This document shows positions 1 to 5,644 of a stretch of DNA of 5,644 bases, one piece after another. The notes below the pieces were generated by a model. It made no database searches, was not told the origin of the DNA, and was given only the letters and a program-made list of their open reading frames with translations. This DNA comes from Anaerolineae bacterium (GTDB lineage Bacteria > Chloroflexota > Anaerolineae > B4-G1 > DUEL01), in contig JAOZPF010000201.1 in NCBI GenBank assembly GCA_029932895.1, positions 1 through 5,644 of the forward strand, given 5' to 3'. The position numbers were made by a program, and so were the translations under genes. Position 1 is the stretch's first letter. Each line of letters opens with the position of its first letter.

Positions 1-1797
1 AGAGGCGAGCACGTACTTGACGTTCAGCAAGCTAAAGAGTGGGTCGAAGCGGCTGTTGACCAGCATATTCTCATTGGGCCGCATCCACCAAATAGCAACT
101 TCGTCGTCGATCGCTTTGACCAGCTCCCGGTACGACAGGAGCGCCAACGACGAATAGCCCCCGGTCTCGGAGAGGCCAAAGACGGAAAGCACGTTGGGGC
201 CAAAGACCGGCCGGCCCGTTTGTAGGGGCAGGACGCGATAGAGGGAGGAATCCTGCTGCAACCACGCCGTCACTTCGTTCTCTGGATAGAGAATATCCAG
301 TGAATTGACTGGATTGAACGGCATCCCCCATTGGAGCAGGTCAACCGCGACCAATGTCACCATCAACGCTCCCGCGGCGGTGGGCCTGTGCCTGGCGACC
401 ACAAGCCCTATGATTCCAACCATCCAGAGCAGACCGATCCGCACGAACTGGGGGACAACTTCTGCCCAGTGGGCAGCTACATGGGAGCGATAGACAAAGA
501 CAGCCGCGCCGGTGACCAGGATAAGAGCAGCGAGCACCGACAGCAGCGAGACAAAGCGCCGCTTGGGTACACGGTCCGTCCGGTAAACAGACGCTAAAGC
601 AAAGGAGGCCGCTGCCGCGCCAAAGAAGGGGACATAGGCGACCATGTTGATCAATCGGACGTAGCGGACCCATGGCAGCCAGATGATCAACCAGGCCAAA
701 GGTGACCCGACCGCAATCAAGATAGTGACCACCAGGGCAACGGACATAAACTGTCCCTCGGCGCGTCTGCTCCATGCCATAGCCAGCAAGGAGAGAGGAA
801 AGGCAAACGCGCCGAAATAAGCGGTCACCTCGGCATAGTTCCGCGTACCCCAGTAGGGGAAGCGGACCGGGTTGCCGAAAAAGTCGGGGAGCCACAGGCC
901 CAGCACGTGGGAGAGCGGCCAGCCGGACGCCAAGGCCCGCTGTGGTGCAGACACCAACCGGCGGCTCATTCCCAAGAGTTGCAGAGTGGGCAATAGCTGG
1001 ATCGCGCCGATGCCTGCACCCGCGAGGCCAATCCCGGCGACGACGATCAGGGGACGCCAGACCATCCGTCTCGCCTGCAACGAGAGATTGATAGTGCGGA
1101 AAGCCCCGTAAGCGGCGAGGACGAGGCCGTTACCCAGGGCAAACTGGGTGTGCCCACCCAAAATGGAGAGGCCGTACAAGCCCCCGGCTATCACGGCAGG
1201 CCAGGCGCGTCGTCGCTGCAGGGCCAGTTCGTAGAACAGGAACATTCCCGGCAGCCAGGCCAGAGTGCTGAGGCGGTGGGGGTTCTCCAGCCAGACGATG
1301 GTATTGCCGTTCAGCATCCACATCACAGCGCCGAACAGGGCCGGCATCAGCGGCAGGTGCAAGAGACGAAGCCAGGCATACATCGCGGCACCGGTGAGAA
1401 CAAGGTGAAGCCACGCCAGGATGGGCAGTGCCCGCGCGGCGGGCAGGAAAAGCGCTGCCAGTACATTGGGCGGGTAAAAGGTCTGGGCCGCCGTATCGCC
1501 AAGCAGCGGATGCCCGCCAAAGATATAGGGGTTCCAAAGCGGCCAGGTCCCTGATTGCAATGCGGTGGTGAAAAAGTAACGCCGAGGGTAGAACGTATAG
1601 AAGGGGTCGCTCAAGAGCGAGTTCTGAGCCTGCTGCGTCACCTGTTTGTGCCATGGCGCAATGCCAGCCTCCAGCCCAAGCGGCAAGAGTGTATAGCCCG
1701 GACGCAGCGCCGGCCCTAGAAGGACCGTCGCCAGTACCAGGATGATGATCAGGCAAAGGGCATCCCCTCGCCCCGGCAATGAGGATCGGCTGGTCAT
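1..1797 (-). CDS. YfhO-family polytopic membrane protein (GT-C glycosyltransferase-like), C-terminus beyond the left edge
   Basis: The frame is open for 599 codons from ATG 1797-1795 to the window edge with no stop, so the C-terminus is missing. YfhO-type proteins are usually about 800-900 residues. Residues 13-30 are a first membrane helix. Residues 60-120 form a large outer loop with the family pattern SDPFYTFYP (D64), LWNPYIFGGHP (residues 88-97) and GDTAAQTFYPPN (D101); acidic residues here are the usual GT-C catalytic candidates. About ten more hydrophobic segments follow, roughly at 124-140, 150-160, 220-233, 246-270, 325-341, 349-375, 383-402, 416-434, 451-467 and 472-490. Residues 491-599 look extracytoplasmic and end in LLNVKYVLAS, a block typical of YfhO proteins. 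Bacillus subtilis YfhO glycosylates lipoteichoic acid; the sugar and acceptor here cannot be read from sequence. The start lies 13 bases after the pheS stop with only a weak Shine-Dalgarno (AGG), suggesting translational coupling. An in-frame stop at 1824-1822 excludes a distant upstream start. Confidence 0.86.
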   Translation of the reverse strand, partial: MTSRSSLPGRGDALCLIIILVLATVLLGPALRPGYTLLPLGLEAGIAPWHKQVTQQAQNSLLSDPFYTFYPRRYFFTTALQSGTWPLWNPYIFGGHPLLGDTAAQTFYPPNVLAALFLPAARALPILAWLHLVLTGAAMYAWLRLLHLPLMPALFGAVMWMLNGNTIVWLENPHRLSTLAWLPGMFLFYELALQRRRAWPAVIAGGLYGLSILGGHTQFALGNGLVLAAYGAFRTINLSLQARRMVWRPLIVVAGIGLAGAGIGAIQLLPTLQLLGMSRRLVSAPQRALASGWPLSHVLGLWLPDFFGNPVRFPYWGTRNYAEVTAYFGAFAFPLSLLAMAWSRRAEGQFMSVALVVTILIAVGSPLAWLIIWLPWVRYVRLINMVAYVPFFGAAAASFALASVYRTDRVPKRRFVSLLSVLAALILVTGAAVFVYRSHVAAHWAEVVPQFVRIGLLWMVGIIGLVVARHRPTAAGALMVTLVAVDLLQWGMPFNPVNSLDILYPENEVTAWLQQDSSLYRVLPLQTGRPVFGPNVLSVFGLSETGGYSSLALLSYRELVKAIDDEVAIWWMRPNENMLVNSRFDPLFSLLNVKYVLAS

Positions 1798-1810
1798 GGG
1801 ACGAACAAGC

Positions 1811-2833
1811 CTAGAACTGCCTCAGGAACCGTAGATCGTTGCCGTAAAAGAGGCGGATGTCGTCGATGCTGTATTTGAGCATAGCCGGGCGCTCAACCCC
1901 CAGGCCGAAGGCAAAGCCACTCCACTCAGCGGGGTCGTAGCCACCGTTCTGCAGCACAACGGGATGAACCATGCCGGCTCCCGCCACCTCCAGCCAGCCG
2001 CTGTACTTGCAGACGCGGCAGCCCTCTCCGCCACAGAGAATGCAGTCCATATCTGCCTCAACGCTGGGCTCGGTGAAGGGAAAGTAGGAACCCCGGATGC
2101 GGATGTGACGCTGCGGACCATAGAGGCGACGGGCGAACTCGGTCAGCGTGCCGATCAGGTCGGTCATTGTGATGGCGTGCCCCACCGCCAGCCCCTCCAC
2201 CTGGTAGAACTGGTGCTCTGAGCGGGCGGTGACCTGCTCATAACGGTAGCACTTGCCGGGCAGGATGACGCGAATCGGCTCCGGATACCGCTCGCGCATC
2301 ACCCTGATCTGGCCCGGCGAGGTGTGGGTGCGCAGGAGAGTGTTGTCGTCGAGCCAGAAGGTGTCCCACATATCGCGAGCCGGGTGGTGTGGAGGCATGT
2401 TCAGCAGCCCAAAGTTCATCTCGTCGCTTTCGACGTCGCGCGACTCGTAAACCTGAAAACCCATCTCGGCAAAGATAGAGATGATCTGACGCAGCGTCTG
2501 GGTGGTGATGTGCAAATGACCTGGTCCGCCAGGGCGGCCCGGCAGCGTGACGTCTAGCGCTCCTCGCGCCATCTCGCGCTCGAGCTCGATGCGGCGGAGC
2601 TCTTGCGCCCGCTCCTTATACGCCGCTTCCAGTTCGTTCTTGGCCCGGTTGGCCGCCTGCCCAAAAGCGGGGCGCTCCTCCTTGGGCAACGTCCCCACAG
2701 AGCGCAGCAACAGCGTCAGCGCCCCCTTTTTGCCCAGGTAGCGGCGGTTCCACTCGGCCAGTTCCTGGCTGCTTTTGATGGCAACCAGCGCTTCCAGAGC
2801 CTCTTGTTCCAGTTGAGTCAGTTGGTTGAGCAT
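1811..2833 (-). CDS. pheS: Phenylalanine--tRNA ligase alpha subunit
   Basis: This is the catalytic subunit of class II phenylalanyl-tRNA synthetase, which charges tRNA-Phe in the cytoplasm as an alpha2-beta2 complex with PheT. The protein has 340 residues, normal for bacterial PheS. Residues 1-90 form the N-terminal helical arm. The catalytic core contains NMPPHHPARDMWDTFWL (145-161), LRTHTSPGQIRVM (167-179), the motif 2 region YRYEQVTARSEHQFYQVEG (196-214), RGSYFPFTEPSVE (247-259), a four-cysteine knuckle (C264, C267, C272, C275; CxxC-x4-CxxC), GAGMVHP (285-291) and motif 3 GFAFGLGVER (306-315). I chose ATG 2833 because AAAGGAG lies five bases upstream and MLNQLTQLEQ matches the family start; the in-frame upstream Met at 2869 has no such support. 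Expression should depend on the upstream T-box. The usual pheT partner does not follow; a YfhO-like gene does. The motif 2 segment departs from the common D-x-T-H form but resembles Chloroflexota PheS as I recall it. Confidence 0.98.
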   Translation of the reverse strand: MLNQLTQLEQEALEALVAIKSSQELAEWNRRYLGKKGALTLLLRSVGTLPKEERPAFGQAANRAKNELEAAYKERAQELRRIELEREMARGALDVTLPGRPGGPGHLHITTQTLRQIISIFAEMGFQVYESRDVESDEMNFGLLNMPPHHPARDMWDTFWLDDNTLLRTHTSPGQIRVMRERYPEPIRVILPGKCYRYEQVTARSEHQFYQVEGLAVGHAITMTDLIGTLTEFARRLYGPQRHIRIRGSYFPFTEPSVEADMDCILCGGEGCRVCKYSGWLEVAGAGMVHPVVLQNGGYDPAEWSGFAFGLGVERPAMLKYSIDDIRLFYGNDLRFLRQF

Positions 2834-2838
2834 AGAAA

Positions 2839-2845
2839 CTCCTTT
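2839..2845 (-). promoter_or_regulatory. Shine-Dalgarno of pheS
   Basis: Read on the minus strand, AAAGGAG is followed by TTTCT and then ATG at 2833. This is a strong ribosome binding site at standard spacing. It decides the pheS start against the upstream in-frame Met at 2869. Confidence 0.9.
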
Positions 2846-2857
2846 CTGTGACAAGCC

Positions 2858-2942
2858 GCATACGCCCACGAGAGGCTAGGCTACAATCCGTTGGTCACGT
2901 ACCTGTCAACGCCCACGTAGCATAGCGCCCACGAGGGGCTAG
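2858..2942 (-). repeat. Two imperfect direct repeats in the pheS leader
   Basis: Two copies, at 2880-2858 and 2942-2920 on the minus strand, share the form CTAGCCyCTCGTGGGCG(C)TATGC. They differ by one substitution and a one-base insertion near the end, and are offset by 62 bases. A third partial match, CGTGGGCG, lies at 2917-2910. The 2942-2920 copy can fold as TAGC-CCC / GGG-(C)-GCTA with a TCGT loop; the other copy folds less well. They sit between the T-box terminator and the pheS Shine-Dalgarno. Their role is unknown. They could be remnants of a duplicated leader segment, a protein-binding site or mRNA-stabilising hairpins. Confidence 0.65.
2881..2909 (-). promoter_or_regulatory. Possible internal promoter between T-box and pheS
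   Basis: A perfect -35 hexamer TTGACA lies at 2909-2904 on the minus strand. Seventeen bases later comes TTGTAG (2886-2881), a poor -10 match. If active, this promoter would give T-box-independent transcription of pheS. The weak -10 keeps this tentative. Confidence 0.22.
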
Positions 2943-2960
2943 ACAACATCTCTATTGACC

Positions 2961-2994
2961 AAAGAAGCGCTCTCGCCCCTGGGGACGAGAGCGC
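2961..2994 (-). terminator. Intrinsic terminator of the T-box leader
   Basis: On the minus strand GCGCTCTCG (2994-2986) pairs perfectly with CGAGAGCGC (2975-2967). The intervening TCCCCAGGGG can add three G-C pairs with a bulged T and a CAG loop. TTCTTT (2966-2961) follows. The 5' arm CGCTCTC is also needed for the antiterminator (GCG 3005-3003 with CGC 2993-2991, and GGGG with TCTC), so the two structures exclude each other. Confidence 0.88.
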
Positions 2995-3235
2995 ATGCCT
3001 CCCGCGGTACCACCCCTCTTGGCTCTTTCAAGCCCACTTGGCCCGACAGCGCACGCGGCGCGATCGGCTGCCCCGATAACGCAGGGCCCGCGGAGCGGAC
3101 TACTTGCCGGCGTCCCGGTTTCACCCGTCGGCTCAGGAGCGAACTTGGGCAGGTTTTGTTCGGGCCGGGCTTCCAGTCTGTGACCCTGCCTCCCTGGCGT
3201 CCCAAAAGTCCTGCTTACTCTTCTCCGTCGTAGCC
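2961..3235 (-). promoter_or_regulatory. T-box riboswitch, tRNA-Phe specific (UUC specifier)
   Basis: This is a cis-acting leader RNA that binds tRNA-Phe and senses whether it is charged. Stem I closes with GGCT (3235-3232) / AGCC (3133-3130), then an ACGAC/TG kink, then GGAG (3226-3223) / CTCC (3139-3136). The specifier loop has AAGAGTAA (3222-3215), containing the S-turn AGTA, opposite CCAAGTTCG. GCAGG (3214-3210) / CCTGC (3153-3149) closes the loop above. The specifier is TTC at 3143-3141, a Phe codon. AGGGAG (3195-3190) resembles the conserved AG bulge. AAGTAG and GCGTTA near 3105-3075 match the stem II-III region. The T-box proper, GGGGTGGTACCGCG, lies at 3016-3003. Its bulge TGGT (3012-3009) ends in T, matching the A73 discriminator expected for tRNA-Phe. 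The terminator at 2994-2961 completes the switch. Uncharged tRNA should favour antitermination and pheS expression. Confidence 0.96.
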
Positions 3236-3243
3236 TTTGCCAA

Positions 3244-3249
3244 ATTATT
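3244..3249 (-). promoter_or_regulatory. Candidate -10 box for the T-box/pheS transcript
   Basis: AATAAT on the minus strand matches TATAAT at five of six positions. Initiation about seven bases downstream would start the RNA near 3237, just before the base of T-box stem I at 3235. No good -35 hexamer is seen at 16-18 bases upstream, where the sequence is G-rich, so the assignment rests on the -10 and its placement. Confidence 0.38.
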
Positions 3250-3253
3250 CTGT

Positions 3254-3302
3254 CTGCTCAGGTTACCTCCCTGTGTCGGGGAGGAGAGAACGGGCCGAGC
3301 AG
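3254..3302 (-). terminator. Nested hairpin after the flavodiiron gene, possible terminator
   Basis: An outer pair CTGCTC (3302-3297) / GAGCAG (3259-3254) encloses an inner pair CCTCCC (3284-3279) / GGGAGG (3271-3266) with loop CGACACA. It starts about 20 bases past the flavodiiron stop. It is followed by ACAGAATAATTT rather than a T-run, so it is not a classic intrinsic terminator. It could be a 3' end stabiliser or an operator, since it abuts the candidate pheS -10 box. Confidence 0.4.
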
Positions 3303-3323
3303 TTACCCGCCTTGAAACTACCG

Positions 3324-4502
3324 CTAGACGAGATTATGTTCCTTGTGCCTCTCTGCGATGGTAGCGGCCAGTTCGTCCAGAGCATCGAAATCGCCTTCTC
3401 TGGGAACACCCTTGCAGAGCACTGGAGTCAAAACCTCCACCTTCAGATTCGGAATCAACCCCGCGATCTGTTCAACTGCCTTGCTGTTCCAGCTATAGGA
3501 TCCGATGATCGAGGCGAATTTCAGTTTGGGGCGCAAGACGTTGGCCAAGTACGTGGCGTAAAAGACAAGAGGATGCGGCCCCACAAGAACCGTGGGCGTC
3601 CCAATGACGATGGTGGCGGCATCCACCAGAGCCATCGCCAGTTTGCCAATGTCCGTCACAGCCAGGTCGAATTGATAAACCGTGACCCCTCTCTCGGTCA
3701 ACGCACCGACCAGGTGTTCCACCATCCTCCCGGTACTGCCGTGCATCGAAATGTAGGGCAGAACTACAATGTTTTTGGGCTCTTCCGAGATCCATTCCCG
3801 GTAGGCGTCTATGATAAAAGATGGTCGGTTGTAGATGGGACCGTGGCTCGGCGCTATCAGAGCGATCTCGCGACCGCCGATCTTGGTCAGATTCTTTTGG
3901 ATGACCTTGCGGAAGGGCATCATGATCTCCGCATAGTACCTCTTGGCGGCTTCATACACGCGAGCCTCATCGGTGACATATAGATCGGTAGTGGCCACAT
4001 GCGAGCCAAAGAAATCGCAACTGAACAGGATGCGGTCCTCTTGGAGATATGTGACCATGGTCTCCGGCCAATGCACCCAGGGGGTAAAGATAAACTCCAG
4101 TGTCTTGTCGCCAAGCGACAGGACCTCCCCATCCTGCACCGCGATCACCCGATCCTCCGGAACGTCCAAGAGATCTATGAGCATCCCTTTCCCCTTGGGA
4201 GTAGCGAGCACCTTGGCGCCATCGTACATCTCCAAAACGCGGGGAATGGTCCCAGAATGGTCTTGCTCGGCGTGATGAGCGACAATGTAATCAATTTGGG
4301 GAACACTCGCCAACTGGGACAAGAGGACATCCGCCATAGCGGGATCGACGGTGTCCAACAACGCCGTTTTCTCACTCCCCTGGACCAAGTAGGCATTATA
4401 GCTCGTGCCATCGGGAAGCGGTATGAGTGAATCGAACAAACGCCTGTCCCAGTCAACAGCACCCATCCAATAGACACCCTGGCTAATTTTCCTTGCTTTC
4501 AC
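3324..4502 (-). CDS. fprA: A-type flavodiiron protein (FprA/ROO family)
   Basis: Flavodiiron proteins are cytoplasmic enzymes that reduce O2 to water and/or NO to N2O, using electrons usually passed from rubredoxin or a similar donor. The protein has 392 residues, the size of a minimal class A enzyme with no fused rubredoxin or reductase. Residues 1-240 are a metallo-beta-lactamase-like domain with all diiron ligands visible: H77-x-E79-x-D81-H82 in HHAEQDHSG, H144 (WVHWPE), D163 (SCDFFG) and H220 (PSHGPIY). Residues 243-385 are a flavodoxin-like FMN domain: the phosphate loop region SMHGSTGRM (252-260), GTPTVLVGPHP (301-311) and GSYSWNSKAVEQ (334-345). The start is GTG at 4502, set by AGGAGG seven bases upstream; an in-frame stop at 4532-4530 leaves no earlier start. 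It is separated from its neighbours by 229 and 490 bases, so it is probably its own unit. O2 versus NO preference cannot be told from sequence. Confidence 0.97.
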   Translation of the reverse strand: MKARKISQGVYWMGAVDWDRRLFDSLIPLPDGTSYNAYLVQGSEKTALLDTVDPAMADVLLSQLASVPQIDYIVAHHAEQDHSGTIPRVLEMYDGAKVLATPKGKGMLIDLLDVPEDRVIAVQDGEVLSLGDKTLEFIFTPWVHWPETMVTYLQEDRILFSCDFFGSHVATTDLYVTDEARVYEAAKRYYAEIMMPFRKVIQKNLTKIGGREIALIAPSHGPIYNRPSFIIDAYREWISEEPKNIVVLPYISMHGSTGRMVEHLVGALTERGVTVYQFDLAVTDIGKLAMALVDAATIVIGTPTVLVGPHPLVFYATYLANVLRPKLKFASIIGSYSWNSKAVEQIAGLIPNLKVEVLTPVLCKGVPREGDFDALDELAATIAERHKEHNLV

Positions 4503-4509
4503 GACAGTT

Positions 4510-4515
4510 CCTCCT
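4510..4515 (-). promoter_or_regulatory. Shine-Dalgarno of the flavodiiron gene (GTG start)
   Basis: A perfect AGGAGG on the minus strand sits seven bases (AACTGTC) before GTG at 4502-4500. It supports the non-ATG start, and the next in-frame Met (residue 13) would cut into the conserved N-terminus. Confidence 0.92.
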
Positions 4516-4542
4516 ATTTCAGCGCAAAGTCAATCGAGCAGC

Positions 4543-4548
4543 ATAATG
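4543..4548 (-). promoter_or_regulatory. Tentative -10 box for the flavodiiron gene
   Basis: CATTAT on the minus strand matches TATAAT at four of six positions and lies 40 bases before the GTG start. The best upstream -35-like hexamer, TTGGTG, is about 20 bases away, longer than ideal. Confidence 0.22.
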
Positions 4549-4566
4549 GTTACCTTTGCCTCACCG

Positions 4567-4602
4567 CCCACCAACACAGGTGGGGTAAACTACCAACCAC
4601 CT
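4567..4602 (-). repeat. Overlapping inverted repeats upstream of the flavodiiron gene
   Basis: On the minus strand AGGTGG (4602-4597) pairs with CCACCT (4583-4578), extended by GGT/ACC after a two-base bulge, with loop AGTTT. CCCACC (4584-4579), overlapping the 3' arm, can instead pair perfectly with GGTGGG (4572-4567) around TGTGTT. The two hairpins are mutually exclusive. As DNA this could be an operator just upstream of the candidate -10 box. As RNA the first hairpin, followed by TGTGTT, could be a weak end for the upstream hydroxylase transcript. Confidence 0.45.
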
Positions 4603-4625
4603 CATCCCCATCCAGCCTATCTTAC

Positions 4626-4659
4626 TCCAGAAGGCCAAAATGAGCAACCCCCTTCTGAA
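4626..4659 (-). repeat. Inverted repeat downstream of the hydroxylase gene
   Basis: TTCAGAAGG (4659-4651) and CCTTCTGGA (4634-4626) on the minus strand form a nine-pair stem with one G-T pair and a 16-base loop, about 73 bases past the hydroxylase stop. No T-run follows on either strand, so termination is possible but not shown. The rest of 4660-4731 holds nothing I recognise. Confidence 0.3.
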
Positions 4660-4731
4660 CCTGGGCGCCGCGGTTCTGGCGAGGTCGGCATCCTGTACCG
4701 TGGTGATGCGCCAGGTCGCCGTCAGCCACTC

Positions 4732-5644
4732 TCAGTCCTCAGAGGCCCGCTTGATGGCCCAGAGTATCTTTTCCGCCGAGAGGGGCAGGTCGTTGATGCG
4801 CACCCCCAGGGCGTCGTGGATGCCGTTGGCGATTGCCGGCGCGGTCGGCACCATGACGTGCTCGCCCACGCCCCGCGCCCCCCACGGCCCGTCCTCCAGC
4901 GGCGTCTCCACAATGTCACCGTGAATGCGGCGCGGAATGTCCACCGCCGTCGCAATGCGATAGTCCACCAGGCTGGCGTTGAGCGGACGCCCGCTTTCGT
5001 CAAAGCGCAGCGCCTCAAAAGCGGAACTCATGCCATGCACCGCCCCACCCTCGATCTGGGTCATTATCAGGTCGGGGTTGATCGCCTTGCCCACGTCATA
5101 GGCGCTGGCGATTTCCAGCACCTCCACCTGCCCGGTCTCGGTGTCCACCTCCAGATCGACCGCCTGCGCCCCGACGGTGTAGTGAACCACGGCGCGGGTT
5201 CCCTGCCCGGTCTCCGGGTCGAGGTTGGTGACGTAGGTGGGCATAAAGTGACCCTGCCCGACGATGGGGCCGCCCTTCCAGCCCTCAAAGTTCTCGTTGG
5301 GCAGACCGTAAACGACCATCTTGTCCAGCGGCTGCTCCCGCTCGGAGCGGTAGGAGATGACCCGTCCCTCTTTGATGTCCAGGTCGTCCGGCTCCTCCCT
5401 CCAGTGCTCGGCCACGATCTCCAGTATCTGCCGCCGCGCGTCCTCGGCCGCCGCCTTGACCGCGTTGCCCATAGACCAGGTGATGCGGCTGGCGACGGTC
5501 TGCCACTCATAGGGGCTGTAGCGGGTGTCCACCGGCACAGAGACGCGCACCCACTCGTAGGGTACGCCCAGCGCCTGCGCTGCCATCTGCGCGGCGACGG
5601 TAAACGCCCCTTGCCCCAGCTCCTGCGCCCCAATCTCGACGTTC
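4732..5644 (-). CDS. Molybdenum hydroxylase large subunit (xanthine dehydrogenase/aldehyde oxidase family), N-terminus beyond the right edge
   Basis: Only the last 303 residues are visible, about 40% of a family member of roughly 750-790 residues. The enzyme class hydroxylates purines, aldehydes, aromatic CoA esters or oxidises CO, using molybdopterin cofactor; FeS and FAD partners are usually encoded next to it but would lie outside the window. Counting from the right edge, ELGQG (8-12) is the cofactor-contacting Q/GQG loop. VDTRYSP (38-44) and TVASRITWSMGNAV (49-62) follow the family pattern DT..P....T.ASR.T...G.AV. AYDVGKAINP (181-190), QIEGGAVHG (196-204) and DYRIATAVDIP (227-237) are further conserved blocks. 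GARGVGE (255-261) ends in the catalytic glutamate, encoded at 4863-4861, followed by APAIANGIHDALGVRINDLP. The protein ends KRASED at a TGA. The key residues are intact, so it looks functional. Substrate cannot be assigned; generic xanthine dehydrogenase and CoxL-like members are both possible. Confidence 0.95.
   Translation of the reverse strand, partial: NVEIGAQELGQGAFTVAAQMAAQALGVPYEWVRVSVPVDTRYSPYEWQTVASRITWSMGNAVKAAAEDARRQILEIVAEHWREEPDDLDIKEGRVISYRSEREQPLDKMVVYGLPNENFEGWKGGPIVGQGHFMPTYVTNLDPETGQGTRAVVHYTVGAQAVDLEVDTETGQVEVLEIASAYDVGKAINPDLIMTQIEGGAVHGMSSAFEALRFDESGRPLNASLVDYRIATAVDIPRRIHGDIVETPLEDGPWGARGVGEHVMVPTAPAIANGIHDALGVRINDLPLSAEKILWAIKRASED

Noticed and set aside
1150..1554. 134-residue plus-strand frame opposite the membrane protein gene
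   Set aside because: It is antisense to well-supported coding sequence, Gln/Gly-rich, with no family resemblance.
1130..1756. 208-residue minus-strand frame, together with 341-895 and 71-331 on the same strand
   Set aside because: They lie in alternative frames inside the continuous 599-codon YfhO-like frame, lack hydrophobic helices or recognisable motifs, and are rich in Pro, Arg, Cys and His as expected of GC-rich shadows.
2834..2869. Longer PheS start at the Met encoded at 2869-2867
   Set aside because: The twelve extra residues lie in the leader repeat, lack a Shine-Dalgarno and would read through the strong AAAGGAG that serves ATG 2833.
2955..3233. 92-residue plus-strand frame, and 2939-3205 on the minus strand
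   Set aside because: Both cover the T-box RNA. The conserved RNA motifs explain the sequence, and the proteins show no recognisable pattern.
3237..3983. 248-residue plus-strand frame
   Set aside because: It is antisense to the flavodiiron gene, whose full set of metal ligands proves the other strand is the coding one.
4640..4924. 94-residue plus-strand frame starting in the intergenic region
   Set aside because: Most of it is antisense to the conserved hydroxylase C-terminus, and there is no clear ribosome binding site or known family.
5067..5633. 188-residue Arg/Trp/Ser/Pro-rich minus-strand frame
   Set aside because: It is a frame-shifted shadow of the molybdenum hydroxylase gene, which has intact family motifs in its own frame.
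1..5644. A new defence, mobile or secretion system
   Set aside because: All four genes belong to known families. No repeats of CRISPR type, transposase, integrase, toxin-antitoxin pair or phage gene was seen.

Overview
The window holds four protein-coding genes, all on the minus strand, so transcription runs from the right edge to the left. In transcription order they are: the C-terminal part of a molybdenum hydroxylase large subunit (xanthine dehydrogenase / aldehyde oxidase family, cut by the right edge); a complete A-type flavodiiron protein; a complete phenylalanyl-tRNA synthetase alpha subunit (pheS) preceded by a T-box riboswitch; and the first 599 residues of a polytopic membrane protein of the YfhO type (cut by the left edge). 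No plus-strand gene, tRNA, rRNA, CRISPR array or mobile element was seen.

The base composition is fairly GC-rich. A T-box in front of an aminoacyl-tRNA synthetase gene is typical of Firmicutes, Actinobacteria, Chloroflexota and a few other groups. The PheS motif 2 region (YRYEQVTARSEHQF) and the C-terminal ending NDLRFLRQF resemble my recollection of Chloroflexota PheS sequences. With the flavodiiron protein, this points to a Chloroflexota bacterium (Anaerolineae-like) with an anaerobic or microaerobic life. That is an inference, not a proof.

Layout: 1-1797 is one open frame for the YfhO-like protein. 1811-2833 is pheS, 13 bases ahead of it and probably co-transcribed. 2834-3323 is a 490-base gene-free stretch. 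It holds a hairpin after the flavodiiron gene, a candidate promoter, the T-box (stem I to terminator, 3235-2961) and a roughly 125-base leader with two 23-base imperfect repeats. 3324-4502 is the flavodiiron gene, starting with GTG behind a perfect AGGAGG. 4503-4731 is intergenic, with overlapping inverted repeats. 4732-5644 is the hydroxylase fragment.

The best-supported regulatory story is that uncharged tRNA-Phe controls pheS. The T-box shows a UUC specifier opposite an AGUA S-turn, a UGGU bulge whose fourth base matches an A73 discriminator, and a terminator that competes with the antiterminator. The YfhO-like gene behind pheS should share this control if no promoter intervenes. pheT, the usual downstream partner, is absent from this position. 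The other two genes are redox enzymes without an evident link to pheS. I found no convincing new multi-gene system; the most interesting material is the regulatory DNA between genes.
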